DNA from: Saccharothrix sp.
GTDB lineage: Bacteria; Actinomycetota; Actinomycetes; Mycobacteriales; Pseudonocardiaceae
Length of the DNA stretch: 64,000 nucleotides
Direction of reading: 5' to 3'
Assembly (NCBI RefSeq): GCF_031180885.1
Contig: NZ_JAPSLK010000020.1
Span: 54,451-118,450 of the forward strand
This document shows, piece after piece, positions 8,194 through 16,824 of the stretch; the stretch's first letter is position 1; every line of letters begins with the position of its first letter. The translations under genes were made by a program, and so were the position numbers. Under the pieces are notes generated by a model, which did not search any database, was not told where the DNA came from, and saw nothing but the letters and a program-made list of their open reading frames with translations.

Positions 8194-8783
8194 CGGGCCC
8201 CCAAACCCTTGTCCACCAACAACATCACCGTACGCGCCAACTCGGGGGCGTCGGCGGCGGGCAGCAGGCCGGCCAGGAGTTGCGAGCACAGGCCGTGCAT
8301 GACGCAGGACATCAGCAGCGTCACGTCGGCCACCGGGTGCGGCGCGAGTTCACCGGACTCCTGGGCGGCTTCGATCGAGGTCGCCATGCGGGCGTAGACC
8401 CGCTGCTCGGCCGCCGCGAGGTCGGGGAAGTCGGCGCGGCGGGGGACGTCGGCGGAGCCGAACATCAGGCGGTACAGGGACGGGTTGGCCAGCGCGAACT
8501 CCAGGTAGGCGCGCCCGATGCCGTGCAGCCGCTCGAGCGGTGTGCCCGGGGGTTCGGCGAGTGCCGCCAGTTCGTCGAAGCCCTGTGCCATCACGGCGGC
8601 GACGAGCGAGGCCTTGTCCGCGAAGTGCCGGTAGGCGGCGGCGTGCGACACCCCGGCCGCGGCGGCGGCCTTGCGCAGGGTCAGCCCCTCCGCGCCCTCG
8701 GCGTCCACCAGGGCGCGCGCGGCCGTGACCAGTCCCGCGCGCAGGGCGCCGTGGTGGTAGGGCTTACGCGGCAATGTTGCCAC
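8190..8783 (-). CDS. TetR-family transcriptional regulator
   Basis: A 197-residue repressor-like protein. The N-terminal helix-turn-helix is LTLRKAAAAAGVSHAAAYRHFADK (about residues 30-53), and the C-terminal half resembles TetR_C WHG-type domains (FALANPSLYRLMFG). The GTG at 8783 is preferred over the ATG 18 nt upstream because an AGGAGGA site lies 9 nt before it. The gene overlaps the AAC(2') gene by 4 bp and is divergent from a small membrane protein gene. An imperfect palindrome spans its start and probably serves as its operator. Confidence 0.85.
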   Translation of the reverse strand: MATLPRKPYHHGALRAGLVTAARALVDAEGAEGLTLRKAAAAAGVSHAAAYRHFADKASLVAAVMAQGFDELAALAEPPGTPLERLHGIGRAYLEFALANPSLYRLMFGSADVPRRADFPDLAAAEQRVYARMATSIEAAQESGELAPHPVADVTLLMSCVMHGLCSQLLAGLLPAADAPELARTVMLLVDKGLGAR

Positions 8784-8790
8784 TGGTAAC
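8776..8790. promoter_or_regulatory. Candidate TetR operator (15-bp imperfect palindrome)
   Basis: GTTGCCACTGGTAAC is a palindrome with 6 of 7 matching arm positions around a central C. It lies between the divergent TetR gene and the small membrane protein gene and overlaps the TetR start. The position suits autorepression and control of both directions. Confidence 0.5.
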
Positions 8791-8799
8791 TTCCTCCTC

Positions 8800-9216
8800 A
8801 TGACTCGCGTCGCCGGAATCCTCCTCGCCGCACTCGGCGCTCTCCACATCGTCCTCACGACCGCGTTCAACCACGAGAGCTGGGCCCGGTGGATCGGCGC
8901 CGGCCTGTGGGCGGCCGTGCCGCCGCCGGGTGCGGGGTTCACGCCGGACCAGTACGTCCTGTGGCTCACGCTGGGCAGCTTCGGCGTGCCCCTGATCCTG
9001 CTCGGCCTGGTCGTGGCGGACACGGCCCGGCGCGGCGGAAGCGTGCCCGCGTACCTGGGTTGGGTCGTTGGTGCGTGGGCGCTGCTGCTGTCGGTGGTGC
9101 TGGTGGCCGTGCCGGGCTGGTTGGTGCTGGTCCCGGCCGTGCTACTGATCCGTGGCGCACGTCACAGCGCTTCGCCGTCACGAATCGAGGTGCCGTCTCG
9201 CTCCACCGTCGACTGA
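8800..9216 (+). CDS. Small four-helix membrane protein (DUF6463-like)
   Basis: A 138-residue protein with four predicted membrane helices (about residues 4-20, 54-72, 84-104 and 106-120) and a short polar tail. The opening MTRVAGILLAALGALHIV and the GLWAAV segment recall the DUF6463 family, whose function is unknown. It starts at the ATG directly beside the TetR operator palindrome with no clear ribosome site, so a leaderless transcript is possible. The oxidoreductase starts 13 nt after its stop, so the two are probably co-transcribed and under TetR control. Confidence 0.65.
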   Translation: MTRVAGILLAALGALHIVLTTAFNHESWARWIGAGLWAAVPPPGAGFTPDQYVLWLTLGSFGVPLILLGLVVADTARRGGSVPAYLGWVVGAWALLLSVVLVAVPGWLVLVPAVLLIRGARHSASPSRIEVPSRSTVD

Positions 9217-9228
9217 AAGGACGTGGAC

Positions 9229-10326
9229 ATGACGGACATCGTGGTCATCGGCGCCGGCTACGCGGGCCTGGCGGCAGCGAAACTCGCGGCGCGCTGGACC
9301 GGCGCGAAGGTCACCCTGGTCAACGAGCGCGACCGGTTCGTGGAGCGGGTGCGCCTGCACCAGCTGGCGGCCGGCCAGACCCTGCGCGACCTGCCGCTGG
9401 TCGACCTGCTGCGGGGGACCGGCGTGGAGCTGGTGGTCGACCGGGTGACGGCGATCGACCCGGAGGCGCGCAAGGTGCGGCTGCGGGACAGCGCGCTCTC
9501 CTACGACAAGCTGATCTACGCGTTGGGCAGCCACGCGGACTTGGGCGCTGTGCCCGGTGTTCGCGAGCACGCCCAGACCGTGACCACGTTGGAGGAGGCC
9601 GAACGCCTGCGCCTCGCCCTGGCCGATGCGCGCGTGGTCGCCGTGGCCGGCGGTGGCTTGACGGGCATCGAAGCCGCCGCCGAACTCGCCGAGTCCCACC
9701 CGCGGTTGGAAGTCCACCTGGTCACCGCCGGCGCGCTGGGCGCCGGCCTGTCCCCTGCGGCCCGTGCCCACTTGGAGAAGGTGTTCACGCGGCTGGGCGT
9801 GGTGGTGCACGAGCAGTCCCGGATCACTTCGGTGGACGCTCGGGGCTTGGCGCTGGCCGATGGCCGGGTCGACGCGGACACCGTGGTGTGGACCGCCGGA
9901 TTCACGGTGCCGGACCTCGCCCGTTCGGCCGGTTTCGAGGTCGACGCGCAGGGCCGGATGATCGTCGACGACACCCTGACGTCGGTGTCCCACCCGGACG
10001 TCGTGGCGGTCGGGGACGCCGCCGCGATGCACCGCCCGGACGGGCAGGAAATCCGCATGGCGTGCGCGACCGGGCTGCCGACGACGCAGCGGGCGGTGCG
10101 GGCGCTGGCCGACAAGCTGCGGGGGCGGACGCCGAAGCCGTTCCGGTTCTCGTACATCAACCAGTGCGTGAGCTTGGGGAGGCGGGACGGTTTGATCCAG
10201 TTCGTCCGGTCGGACGACAGCCCGCGCGACATGGTCCTGACCGGGCGCTGGGCGGCGCGCTACAAGGAGGCGGTCGTGAAGTTCACGATCGCCTTCCAGC
10301 GCCACCCCACCCTGCCCGCCGGCTGA
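9229..10326 (+). CDS. NAD(P)/FAD-dependent oxidoreductase, NDH-2-like
   Basis: A 365-residue pyridine nucleotide-disulfide oxidoreductase-fold flavoprotein. The FAD-binding GAGYAGLAAAKLA is near the N-terminus. The second dinucleotide motif VAVAGGGLTGIEAAAELAE lies near residue 140. A C-terminal FAD site is HPDVVAVGDAA, with the AMHRPDG and TGLPTTQRAV region typical of NDH-2/FSP1-like proteins. There is no redox CxxC, so it is not a disulfide reductase. The ATG 9229 has a GAAAGG site at good spacing. It follows the small membrane protein gene closely, and both may respond to the TetR regulator. Confidence 0.85.
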   Translation: MTDIVVIGAGYAGLAAAKLAARWTGAKVTLVNERDRFVERVRLHQLAAGQTLRDLPLVDLLRGTGVELVVDRVTAIDPEARKVRLRDSALSYDKLIYALGSHADLGAVPGVREHAQTVTTLEEAERLRLALADARVVAVAGGGLTGIEAAAELAESHPRLEVHLVTAGALGAGLSPAARAHLEKVFTRLGVVVHEQSRITSVDARGLALADGRVDADTVVWTAGFTVPDLARSAGFEVDAQGRMIVDDTLTSVSHPDVVAVGDAAAMHRPDGQEIRMACATGLPTTQRAVRALADKLRGRTPKPFRFSYINQCVSLGRRDGLIQFVRSDDSPRDMVLTGRWAARYKEAVVKFTIAFQRHPTLPAG

Positions 10327-10436
10327 CTCGGCGGGTTCCGCTCACCGGATCGAGTGAACTCCAGCGCCACACCCCAACCAACCGGCCGCCCAGCCGCGTA
10401 AGACGGGGTGAGGGCGGCAGGTGGTTCGCGGGGTGG

Positions 10437-11114
10437 CTAAAGCTCGAAGCGGTAGCCCATGCCGGGTTCGGTGACCAGGTGGCGGGGGTGGGAGGGTTCC
10501 GGTTCTAGTTTGCGGCGGAGTTGGGCGAGGTAGACGCGCAGGTAGTGAGTTTCTTTCGCGTATTGCGGGCCCCACACCTCCTGCAACAGCTGCTTCTGCG
10601 CCACCAACCGACCCCGGTTGCGGGCCAGGATTTCCAGCAGCCCCCACTCCGTCGGGGTCAGGTGCACCTCGGCGCCCTCCCGCAGGACCTTCTTCGCCAC
10701 CAGGTCCACGGTGAACGACGCCGTCTGCACCACGGCGTCCTCGCCCTCCACCACCGCCGACCGCCGCACCGCCGCGCGCAACCGCGCCAGCAACTCGTCC
10801 ATCCCGAACGGCTTGGTCACGTAGTCGTCCGCCCCGGCGTCCAGCGCCTCGACCTTGTCCGTCGAGTCCGTCCGCGCCGACAGCACGATGATCGGCACCG
10901 ACGTCCACCCGCGCAGCCCCGCGATGACCTCCGTCCCGTCCACGTCCGGCAACCCGAGGTCCAGCACCACCACGTCCGGTTTCCCCTCGGCGGCGGCCCG
11001 CAAGGCCGCCGTGCCGTCGTGGGCGGTCAGGACCGCGTAGCCCCGTGCGGTCAGGTTGATCCGCAGGGCGCGCACGATCTGCGGTTCGTCGTCGACCACG
11101 AGCACCTTCGTCAC
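10437..11114 (-). CDS. kdpE: KdpE-like OmpR-family response regulator (orphan)
   Basis: A 225-residue response regulator. The receiver domain has acidic residues Asp8/Asp9, the phospho-acceptor Asp52 (VVVLDLGLPD), a conserved Ser/Thr in VLSARTDS and Lys101 (DDYVTKPFG). A winged-helix DNA-binding domain (about 130-225) ends in GYRFEL. The sequence is KdpE-like, for example in HLTPTEWGLLEILARN and the Y--ETHYLRVYLAQLRRKLE recognition helix. KdpE normally acts with sensor kinase KdpD on the kdpFABC potassium ATPase, but neither kdpD nor kdpABC is adjacent here. It starts at ATG 11114. Confidence 0.85.
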   Translation of the reverse strand: MTKVLVVDDEPQIVRALRINLTARGYAVLTAHDGTAALRAAAEGKPDVVVLDLGLPDVDGTEVIAGLRGWTSVPIIVLSARTDSTDKVEALDAGADDYVTKPFGMDELLARLRAAVRRSAVVEGEDAVVQTASFTVDLVAKKVLREGAEVHLTPTEWGLLEILARNRGRLVAQKQLLQEVWGPQYAKETHYLRVYLAQLRRKLEPEPSHPRHLVTEPGMGYRFEL

Positions 11115-11307
11115 GGTCCGACACTACGTCCAAACCCGCCCCGCTCGCTGTCCGTGGTCAATTCTGACGTGGTCTTGACGCCTCCCCATCACCGCTTTTA
11201 TGGCGTTTTTACGGGCGGTTGACCGCATCGGTGCGGAAAGCGTGAGTACATCCGGGTGCGAATGAATCCATTTGCTGGACACCGGTCGCGCGATAGTGCA
11301 AATGTCC

Positions 11308-11323
11308 TGTCCGAATTCGGACA
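11308..11323. promoter_or_regulatory. 16-bp perfect palindrome, candidate MarR operator
   Basis: TGTCCGAATTCGGACA is a perfect palindrome 36 bp upstream of the MarR-family gene. MarR regulators usually bind such sites over their own promoter. Confidence 0.6.
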
Positions 11324-11359
11324 ACTGCTCACGGTGGGTGAGCCACGAGGAGGTCTTCG

Positions 11360-11797
11360 ATGACCACCAGTGTGACCAACCAAGACGCGTTGCAGCTCGT
11401 GGTCGCCGTCCACCGACTGGTCCGCAGCCTGCGGCAGTCGGCGTCGGTGCGCAGGCTCCAGCCCACGCAGCTCCTCGTCCTCGCCGAGCTGGCGGCGCAG
11501 GGCCCCATGCGCATCGGCGAGATCGCGGTCCGGGCGCTGTGCTCGCAGCCCACGGCCACGACCGTCGTGACGGGACTGGAGTCCAGCGGGCTGGTGCGCC
11601 GCGAAGCCGACCCGGCGGACGGGCGCGCGACCATCGTGGAACTGACCGGCGCGGGCCGGGAGACGATCGTCTCCCTCGCCCACGGCGAGGCCGAACTGCT
11701 CTCCGAACGGCTGTCGCGGCTGTCCGAAGAGGAGCGCGACCACGTCCGCTCGGTCACGCCGCTGCTGCGCCGCCTCGCCGAACCCCGAACACGCTAG
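11360..11797 (+). CDS. MarR-family transcriptional regulator
   Basis: A 145-residue winged-helix regulator. The DNA-binding part spans about residues 45-100 (MRIGEIAVRALCSQPTATTVVTGLESSGLVRRE) with a wing DPADGRATIVELTGAG. Terminal helices for dimerisation flank it. It starts at ATG 11360 after a CACGAGGAGG ribosome site. A 16-bp perfect palindrome lies in its leader. No co-transcribed target is evident: the next gene (mutM) is convergent and kdpE is divergent, so its regulon is probably elsewhere or only itself. Confidence 0.85.
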   Translation: MTTSVTNQDALQLVVAVHRLVRSLRQSASVRRLQPTQLLVLAELAAQGPMRIGEIAVRALCSQPTATTVVTGLESSGLVRREADPADGRATIVELTGAGRETIVSLAHGEAELLSERLSRLSEEERDHVRSVTPLLRRLAEPRTR

Positions 11798-11804
11798 CGA
11801 ACCG

Positions 11805-12665
11805 TCACAGACCGCGCGGCCTCGGCTGGCAGCGCGGGCACGAGTAGGACGACCGGTTCATGAACGGTTCCCGCACCACGGCCGTGCCACACCGGCGGCA
11901 CGGCCGGTTCTCCTGCCCGTAAACGTTGAGCGAACGGTCGAAGTAGCCGGATTGGCCGTTCACGTTCACGTACAGCGCGTCGAAAGAAGTCCCGCCCTCG
12001 CCCAGCGCCTCGTGCATCACCTCGGCCGCGTGGGTGAGCAGCTCCACCGCTTTCGCCCGCGTCAGCTTCTCCGTCGGCCGCAGACCGTGCAGCTTGGACC
12101 GCCACAGCGCCTCGTCCGCGTAGATGTTGCCCACACCGGACACCAGCGTCTGGTCCAGCAGCGCGCGCTTCACCTCGGTCCGCCGCCGCCGCAGCGCCGC
12201 CACCGCCGCCACCAGGTCGAACGCCGGGTCCATCGGGTCGCGCGCGATGTGCGCGACCGGCTCCGGCAGGGCGGTGCCGTCCACGTCGACCAGTTCGGCC
12301 AGCGCGAGCCCGCCGAACGTCCGCTGGTCCACGAACCGCAGCTCGGGACCTTCGTCGGCGAACCGGACCCGCACCCGCAGGTGCTTCTCGTCCGGCGCCC
12401 CGACCGGCTGCACCAGCATCTGGCCGCTCATCCCGAGGTGCGCGAGCAGCGCGTCCCCGTCGGACAGGTCCACCCACAGGTACTTGCCCCGCCGGCGGGC
12501 CTGGACCATGGTCCGACCGGTCAACCGATGCGCGAAATCCGCCGCACCTGGTAGGTGTCGGCGGATCGCACGGGGGTGCAGGACCTCGACGGAGGCGACG
12601 GTCCGACCGGCGACGTGCTCGTGCAGGCCTCGGCGGACTACTTCTACCTCGGGCAGCTCGGGCAC
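11805..12665 (-). CDS. mutM: Formamidopyrimidine-DNA glycosylase (Fpg/MutM)
   Basis: Removes 8-oxoguanine and ring-opened purines and nicks abasic sites. It is 286 residues long. The GTG start gives VPELPEVE: after Met removal, Pro is the catalytic nucleophile and the next Glu the general acid. The beta-lyase lysine lies in [11 protein letters not shown] (about residue 59). The H2TH region is [18 protein letters not shown], and a C-terminal four-Cys zinc finger (CRRCG...CPRCQ) is intact. It belongs to the leftward rnc operon, as in mycobacteria (rnc-fpg), with a small gene between. Confidence 0.95.
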   Translation of the reverse strand: MPELPEVEVVRRGLHEHVAGRTVASVEVLHPRAIRRHLPGAADFAHRLTGRTMVQARRRGKYLWVDLSDGDALLAHLGMSGQMLVQPVGAPDEKHLRVRVRFADEGPELRFVDQRTFGGLALAELVDVDGTALPEPVAHIARDPMDPAFDLVAAVAALRRRRTEVKRALLDQTLVSGVGNIYADEALWRSKLHGLRPTEKLTRAKAVELLTHAAEVMHEALGEGGTSFDALYVNVNGQSGYFDRSLNVYGQENRPCRRCGTAVVREPFMNRSSYSCPRCQPRPRGL

Positions 12666-12675
12666 GTGCGGGTGG

Positions 12676-12900
12676 TCAGTCCTCGTTCTCGGCGGTCTCT
12701 TCGGAAGCCTGCTCCAGCTCTTCGAGCAGCTCGTAGGCGGCGGCCTGCGGCTTGGTCGGCTTGAGGACCCAGCCACCCGCCTGCGCGGTGTCGCGGACCA
12801 GGACCAAGCCCTGGATGCCGCCGCTGCGGGTGGCGTTCAACGGTCGGGAGGGGCGGCGGTCGCGCACGCGCCGGGTCGTCCGGACGTTCGTGGCATACAT
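12676..12900 (-). CDS. Small conserved-type protein between rnc and mutM (unknown function)
   Basis: A 74-residue protein. The N-terminal half is highly basic ([13 protein letters not shown]) and the C-terminal half acidic ([19 protein letters not shown]). It starts at an ATG 5 nt after the rnc stop codon and ends 10 nt before mutM, so it is almost certainly part of the operon. No domain is recognised. Confidence 0.6.
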   Translation of the reverse strand: MYATNVRTTRRVRDRRPSRPLNATRSGGIQGLVLVRDTAQAGGWVLKPTKPQAAAYELLEELEQASEETAENED

Positions 12901-12905
12901 CGGCG

Positions 12906-13709
12906 TCAGTCTTCCTTGGTTTGTGAAGTCTGCGGTGTCGCCGAGTTCTGGGCGTGCCCGTTGCCGGCCGCGGCGGTCTCCTGCTCCGCGCGGACCCGTT
13001 CCGACAGCACGCGGTAGGCGGCCTCGGCCGCCTTCTGCTCGGCTTCCTTCTTGGTGCGCCCGTCGCCGGCGCCGTGGGACTGCCCACCCACGAGCACCGT
13101 GGCGGTGAACTCCTTGCGGTGGTCGGGACCCTGGTCGTCCACGCGGTACTCGGGGACGCCGAGCCCGGCCGAAGCCGTCAGCTCCTGCAGGCTGGTCTTC
13201 CAGTCCAGGCCCGCGCCGCGCAGCGGCGCCTCCGCGAGCAGCGGGTCGAACAGGCGGTGGACCAGTTGACGCGCGGTGTCGATGCCGAACTGCAGGTACA
13301 CCGCGCCGATGACGGCCTCCAGGCCGTCCGCGAGGATGCTCGCCTTGTCCCTGCCGCCGGTCAGCTCCTCGCCGCGACCGAGCAGCAGGTGCCCGCCCAG
13401 ACCGTCGTCACCCAGGCCGCGGGCCACACCGGCCAGCGCGTGCATGTTCACCACGCTGGCGCGCAGCTTGGCGAGCTGGCCCTCCGGCAGTTCCGGGTGG
13501 GTCTGGTAGAGGTGGTCGGTGACGACGAGGCCGAGCACCGCGTCGCCGAGGAACTCCAGTCGCTCGTTCGGCGGCAGACCGCCGTTCTCGTACGCGTACG
13601 ACCGGTGTGTCAGTGCGAGCGTCAGCAGCTCGGCGTCCAAGGGGACGCCGAGCGCTTCGAGCAACGGGGCGCGGTCGGCGGACCGACCGCGCGACGACCT
13701 GCCCCCCAC
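12906..13709 (-). CDS. rnc: Ribonuclease III
   Basis: A double-strand-specific endoribonuclease for rRNA and mRNA processing (267 residues with the GTG 13709 start). The catalytic domain has the RNase III signature [16 protein letters not shown] with the metal-binding acidic residues and a second acidic cluster in [15 protein letters not shown]. The double-stranded RNA binding domain (about residues 165-240) ends [24 protein letters not shown] Ser/Gln/Thr tail follows. The gene is directly downstream of rpmF, the usual actinobacterial arrangement. The exact start is uncertain because no strong ribosome site is visible. Confidence 0.93.
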   Translation of the reverse strand: MGGRSSRGRSADRAPLLEALGVPLDAELLTLALTHRSYAYENGGLPPNERLEFLGDAVLGLVVTDHLYQTHPELPEGQLAKLRASVVNMHALAGVARGLGDDGLGGHLLLGRGEELTGGRDKASILADGLEAVIGAVYLQFGIDTARQLVHRLFDPLLAEAPLRGAGLDWKTSLQELTASAGLGVPEYRVDDQGPDHRKEFTATVLVGGQSHGAGDGRTKKEAEQKAAEAAYRVLSERVRAEQETAAAGNGHAQNSATPQTSQTKED

Positions 13710-13738
13710 TGTGCGCCGCTTCTCTTCGCTGGAGGAGG

Positions 13739-13921
13739 TCAGGCCGGCTGGACGACCTGGCGGCCGTCGTACTGGCCGCAGGCCGGGCAGGCGACGTGCT
13801 GCGGCTTCGGCTGGCGGCAGGCCCGGTTCGAGCAGGCCACCAGGTGCACGGCAGCGGTCTTCCACTGAGCGCGGCGCGAGCGCGTGTTCGAGCGCGACAT
13901 CTTCCGCTTCGGGACGGCCAC
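13739..13921 (-). CDS. rpmF: 50S ribosomal protein L32
   Basis: A 60-residue ribosomal protein. It opens [21 protein letters not shown], the invariant L32 N-terminus. Four cysteines (CSNRAC...CPACG) form the zinc-binding type of L32. It follows the DUF177 gene by 2 nt and precedes rnc, the classic DUF177-rpmF cluster. Confidence 0.97.
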   Translation of the reverse strand: MAVPKRKMSRSNTRSRRAQWKTAAVHLVACSNRACRQPKPQHVACPACGQYDGRQVVQPA

Positions 13922-13923
13922 GA

Positions 13924-14511
13924 CTAGTTCTCCTCTGGATTGTCACGATTCCCGTCGAACCGCTCGCGCAGAGCGGCCCACCGGGGGTCAATCGTCTCAT
14001 GCCCGTGGTCGGGGCCGAGCTCAGCCAGCTTGCCACCGCAGTCGACGCACAGCCCCGGGCAGTCCGGCGAGCACAGCGGCACCTGCGGCAGCGACAGCAC
14101 GATGGCGTCGTTCACCACAGGCTCGAGGTCGACCAGGTCGTCGTGCAACCGACTGACCTCGTCCTCCTCGGTGGTCTCGTCGGTGGTGCTGTCCGGATAG
14201 GCGTACAGCTCCGTGAGCCCCACTTCGACCTTCGCCGACAGCGGTTCCAGGCAGCGCGAGCACTCCCCTTCGACCACCGTCGAGGCCGTGCCCGTCACCA
14301 GGACGCCCTCCACCACGGACTCCAGGAGGAGGTCCAGGTCGACGACGCCACCCTTCGGCACCGCGATCACGCCTTCGAGGCCCATTCCCCCGGCGGGCAC
14401 CGACCGGGTCACCGCGCGTGAAGAGCCCGCACGACGCCCGAGGTCCCTGGTGTCGATGACCCAGGGCCCGGTGGCTGCGGGACGCGCGGAGGCGTGACGG
14501 TGCTCAGACAT
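13924..14511 (-). CDS. DUF177 (YceD-like) protein
   Basis: A 195-residue member of the DUF177 family, linked in bacteria and plastids to 23S rRNA/ribosome accumulation. A CSRC motif (ECSRCLEPL) and the C-terminal [14 protein letters not shown] cluster give a possible metal site. The order DUF177-rpmF-rnc is conserved in actinobacteria (Rv2926c is the M. tuberculosis counterpart by context). The start is ATG 14511. Confidence 0.88.
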   Translation of the reverse strand: MSEHRHASARPAATGPWVIDTRDLGRRAGSSRAVTRSVPAGGMGLEGVIAVPKGGVVDLDLLLESVVEGVLVTGTASTVVEGECSRCLEPLSAKVEVGLTELYAYPDSTTDETTEEDEVSRLHDDLVDLEPVVNDAIVLSLPQVPLCSPDCPGLCVDCGGKLAELGPDHGHETIDPRWAALRERFDGNRDNPEEN

Positions 14512-14637
14512 GATGTTGGTTTTGCCGACGGGTGACTTACCACGGCCAGCCGGTCAAGGGTACGGGACAACCGGCCGGGACGTGAAATCGGGTGCTCAGG
14601 GGCTTGCGCGGACGGTGACCGCCCGATGGGCCGGCGG

Positions 14638-15366
14638 TCAGCGGGCGGCCGACTCGTGGTAGTCGAACGGCGCGGCGGCGGCGTTGACCGCCGGGCCGCG
14701 CAGGTGCGAGCGGCCCTTGCCGACGCTGCGCAGGGTGTGCGCGAGCAGGTCCTCGAAGTCGGCGAGCTTGCCGTCCACGTAGGCGTCGCACTCGTTGCGC
14801 AGCCGGATGGCCTCCGCCTGGGCGGCCTCCAGGATGCGCGCGGACTCGGCGTGCGAGGCCTGCACCACCTCGGTGGCGTCGACCAGGCGGGCCTGCTCGG
14901 CGCGGCCCTCCTCGATGGCGCGCTCGTAGTTGGCGCGGCCGGCCTGCACCATGCGGTCGGCCTCGGCGTGGGCGCGCCCGACCAGGTCCTCGTACTCCTG
15001 GCGGCCCGCGGTGACCGTGCGCTGCGCCTGGTCCTCCGCCTCGGCGACCATCCGCTCGGCGCGCGACCGGGCCTCGGACAGCATCCGCTCGGCCTCGTGC
15101 TGGGCCTCGGCGACGATCCGCTCGGCCTCGGCGCGGGCCTTGCTGGTGGCGGCCTCCAGCTCGTGCTGGGCCTTGCCGACCAGCTCGTCGCGGTGGTCGA
15201 GGACGTCCTGCGCGTCGTCCAGCTCGGCCGGGATGGCGTCGCGGACGTCGTCGAGCAGTTCGAGCACGTCACCGCGCGGGACGACGCACCCGGAGGTCAT
15301 CGGCACGCCACGCGCTTCCTCGACGATCGTGACCAGCTCGTCGAGGGCCTCGAACACCCGGTACAC
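14638..15366 (-). CDS. SepIVA/DivIVA-like coiled-coil cell-division protein
   Basis: A 242-residue coiled-coil protein. A short N-terminal region (VYRVFEALDELVTIVEEARGVP) precedes a long heptad-rich segment with repeated AEAERIVAEAQHEAERM-type units (about residues 65-195). Length, composition and position upstream of DUF177-rpmF-rnc match M. tuberculosis Rv2927c (SepIVA), which acts in septation. The GTG 15366 with a GGGGAG site was preferred over upstream starts because it gives the family-like N-terminus. It probably localises to the septum or pole. Confidence 0.85.
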   Translation of the reverse strand: MYRVFEALDELVTIVEEARGVPMTSGCVVPRGDVLELLDDVRDAIPAELDDAQDVLDHRDELVGKAQHELEAATSKARAEAERIVAEAQHEAERMLSEARSRAERMVAEAEDQAQRTVTAGRQEYEDLVGRAHAEADRMVQAGRANYERAIEEGRAEQARLVDATEVVQASHAESARILEAAQAEAIRLRNECDAYVDGKLADFEDLLAHTLRSVGKGRSHLRGPAVNAAAAPFDYHESAAR

Positions 15367-15573
15367 GGCACACTCCCCACGCCCACACTGCGGTACCCGT
15401 CCTAGTGTGCCCTGCCCGATCACGACACGCGGGGAGATCGGGGTGGCGTGTTGGCGAGGGTGATCAAGCTTTCAGATGGGCTCAGGTCAGACCGGTGTGA
15501 CGTCACTCATGCGAGTGGCCGGATCACCACATCGTGTGAATATCCGGCTACTGGGAGTTGTGTGCTTATCGGC

Positions 15574-16056
15574 TTATCGCCGCTCGGCGAGGCGCTGGGT
15601 CAGGCGGGCCATGATCGACGGGGGCAGCAGGGTGGACACGTCGCCGCCGTAGGTCGCCACGTCCTTCACCAGGGAGCTGGCCAGGAAGCTGTAGATGGGG
15701 TTGGTCGGCATGAACAGCGTCTCGACCCCGGTGAGCTGGTGGTTCATCTGGGCCATCTGCAACTCGTAGTCGTAGTCGCTGACCGCGCGCAGGCCCTTGA
15801 CGATGGCCTTGATGTCGTTCTCCCGGCAGTAGTCGACCAGCAGGCCGTGCCACGAGTCGACCCGCACGTTGGGCCACTGGGCGGTCACCTCGCGGAGCAT
15901 GTCCGTGCGCTCTTCCACCGAGAACAGGGTCTTCTTGTTCTTGTTGATGAGCACGGCGACGACGACCTCGTCGAAGAGCTTCGCCGCTCTGCCGATGATG
16001 TCCAGGTGTCCGTTGGTGGCCGGGTCGTAGGAGCCGGGGCACACGGCACGCGTCAT
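15574..16056 (-). CDS. coaD: Phosphopantetheine adenylyltransferase
   Basis: Catalyses the fourth step of coenzyme A synthesis, transferring AMP from ATP to 4'-phosphopantetheine. It has 160 residues, the usual size. The nucleotidyltransferase motif is CPGSYDPATNGHLDII (T/HxGH type, HLD), and the second motif is the LPPSIMARL region near the C-terminus. VKGLRAVSDYDYELQMAQMN is diagnostic for CoaD. It lies 53 bp downstream of rsmD, the usual partner. Confidence 0.96.
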   Translation of the reverse strand: MTRAVCPGSYDPATNGHLDIIGRAAKLFDEVVVAVLINKNKKTLFSVEERTDMLREVTAQWPNVRVDSWHGLLVDYCRENDIKAIVKGLRAVSDYDYELQMAQMNHQLTGVETLFMPTNPIYSFLASSLVKDVATYGGDVSTLLPPSIMARLTQRLAERR

Positions 16057-16109
16057 GGTTTCGGACGGTAGCACCCGATCGGATGCGTCCAGTCCGGTCG
16101 TGGTCCGCA

Positions 16110-16676
16110 TCACCCGTGCGGGCCGGCGTGCTCCGCCCAGTACAGCGCGGTGTCGCCGTATCGCTTGCTGCGCAAGGATTCCAGCGCGGGTGGCCAGATC
16201 GGTTCAGGAGTCCGCGCGGACCGTTCGACGACGATCACCGAGCCGGGCGCGGTCCACCCGTGCGCGACCAGCGCGGCGAGGACCTCGGCCAGTTGGGCGT
16301 CGGTCACGTCGTAGGGCGGATCGGCGAAGACGACGTCGCACGGGGCCTCGGGCGGGCTCGCGAGGGCGGCCAGCGCGGTCCGGTTGACGACGGTGGCGCC
16401 CGGCAGCCCGATGGTCTTGGCGTTCGCCTTCAACACTTCGGCAGCCCGCTTGTCCGACTCGACGAACGTGGCGTGCGCCGCACCCCGGGACAGCGCCTCG
16501 AACCCCAGCGCCCCGCTGCCCGCGTAGAGGTCGAGGACGCGGACGCCGTCGAGGTCGACGAGCGCTTCGAGCGAGCTGAACAACGCCTCCCGCACCCGGT
16601 CGGAGGTGGGACGCGTGCCTTTCGGCGGCACCTGCAGGCGCCGACCCCCGGCCACGCCCGCCACGATCCTGGTCAT
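16110..16676 (-). CDS. rsmD: 16S rRNA (guanine(966)-N(2))-methyltransferase RsmD
   Basis: A 188-residue rRNA methyltransferase. It opens MTRIVAGVAGGRRLQVP, followed by the conserved RPTSDRVREALFSSL, SAM motif VLDLYAGSGALGFEALSRGA and catalytic DVVFADPPYDV (N/DPPY). It forms a leftward pair with coaD. The large inverted repeat at 16720-16820 lies directly upstream. Confidence 0.95.
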   Translation of the reverse strand: MTRIVAGVAGGRRLQVPPKGTRPTSDRVREALFSSLEALVDLDGVRVLDLYAGSGALGFEALSRGAAHATFVESDKRAAEVLKANAKTIGLPGATVVNRTALAALASPPEAPCDVVFADPPYDVTDAQLAEVLAALVAHGWTAPGSVIVVERSARTPEPIWPPALESLRSKRYGDTALYWAEHAGPHG

Positions 16677-16719
16677 GGGGTGATTGTGCAGTGTTGGATG
16701 GCGCGACTCCGTCGCGGCG

Positions 16720-16820
16720 GCGAGGCCGCCCCGAGGGTCGGCTCATCGCGCCGCGTTTCCCGCCGACCGAAAAACATGATCGTCGGGAAACGCGGCGCGA
16801 CAAGCCGACGGCGGCCTCGC
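16720..16820. repeat. Long inverted repeat between SDR and rsmD genes
   Basis: The two arms are 16720-16762 and 16784-16820. The inner 17 bp (TCGCGCCGCGTTTCCCG at 16746-16762 and its complement at 16784-16800) is perfect. AGCCGAC and GGCGGCCTCGC blocks then continue the pairing, apart from a 2-nt mismatch and a 6-nt bulge at 16731-16736. The loop is 21 nt (16763-16783). It lies just past the SDR stop codon, so it may terminate that transcript. The length of the paired arms also suggests a small palindromic mobile element. Confidence 0.75.
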
Positions 16821-16824
16821 GGGG

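Noticed and set aside
8190..8801. TetR start at the ATG 8801
   Set aside because: The AGGAGGA ribosome site lies inside that extension and is correctly spaced for the GTG at 8783.
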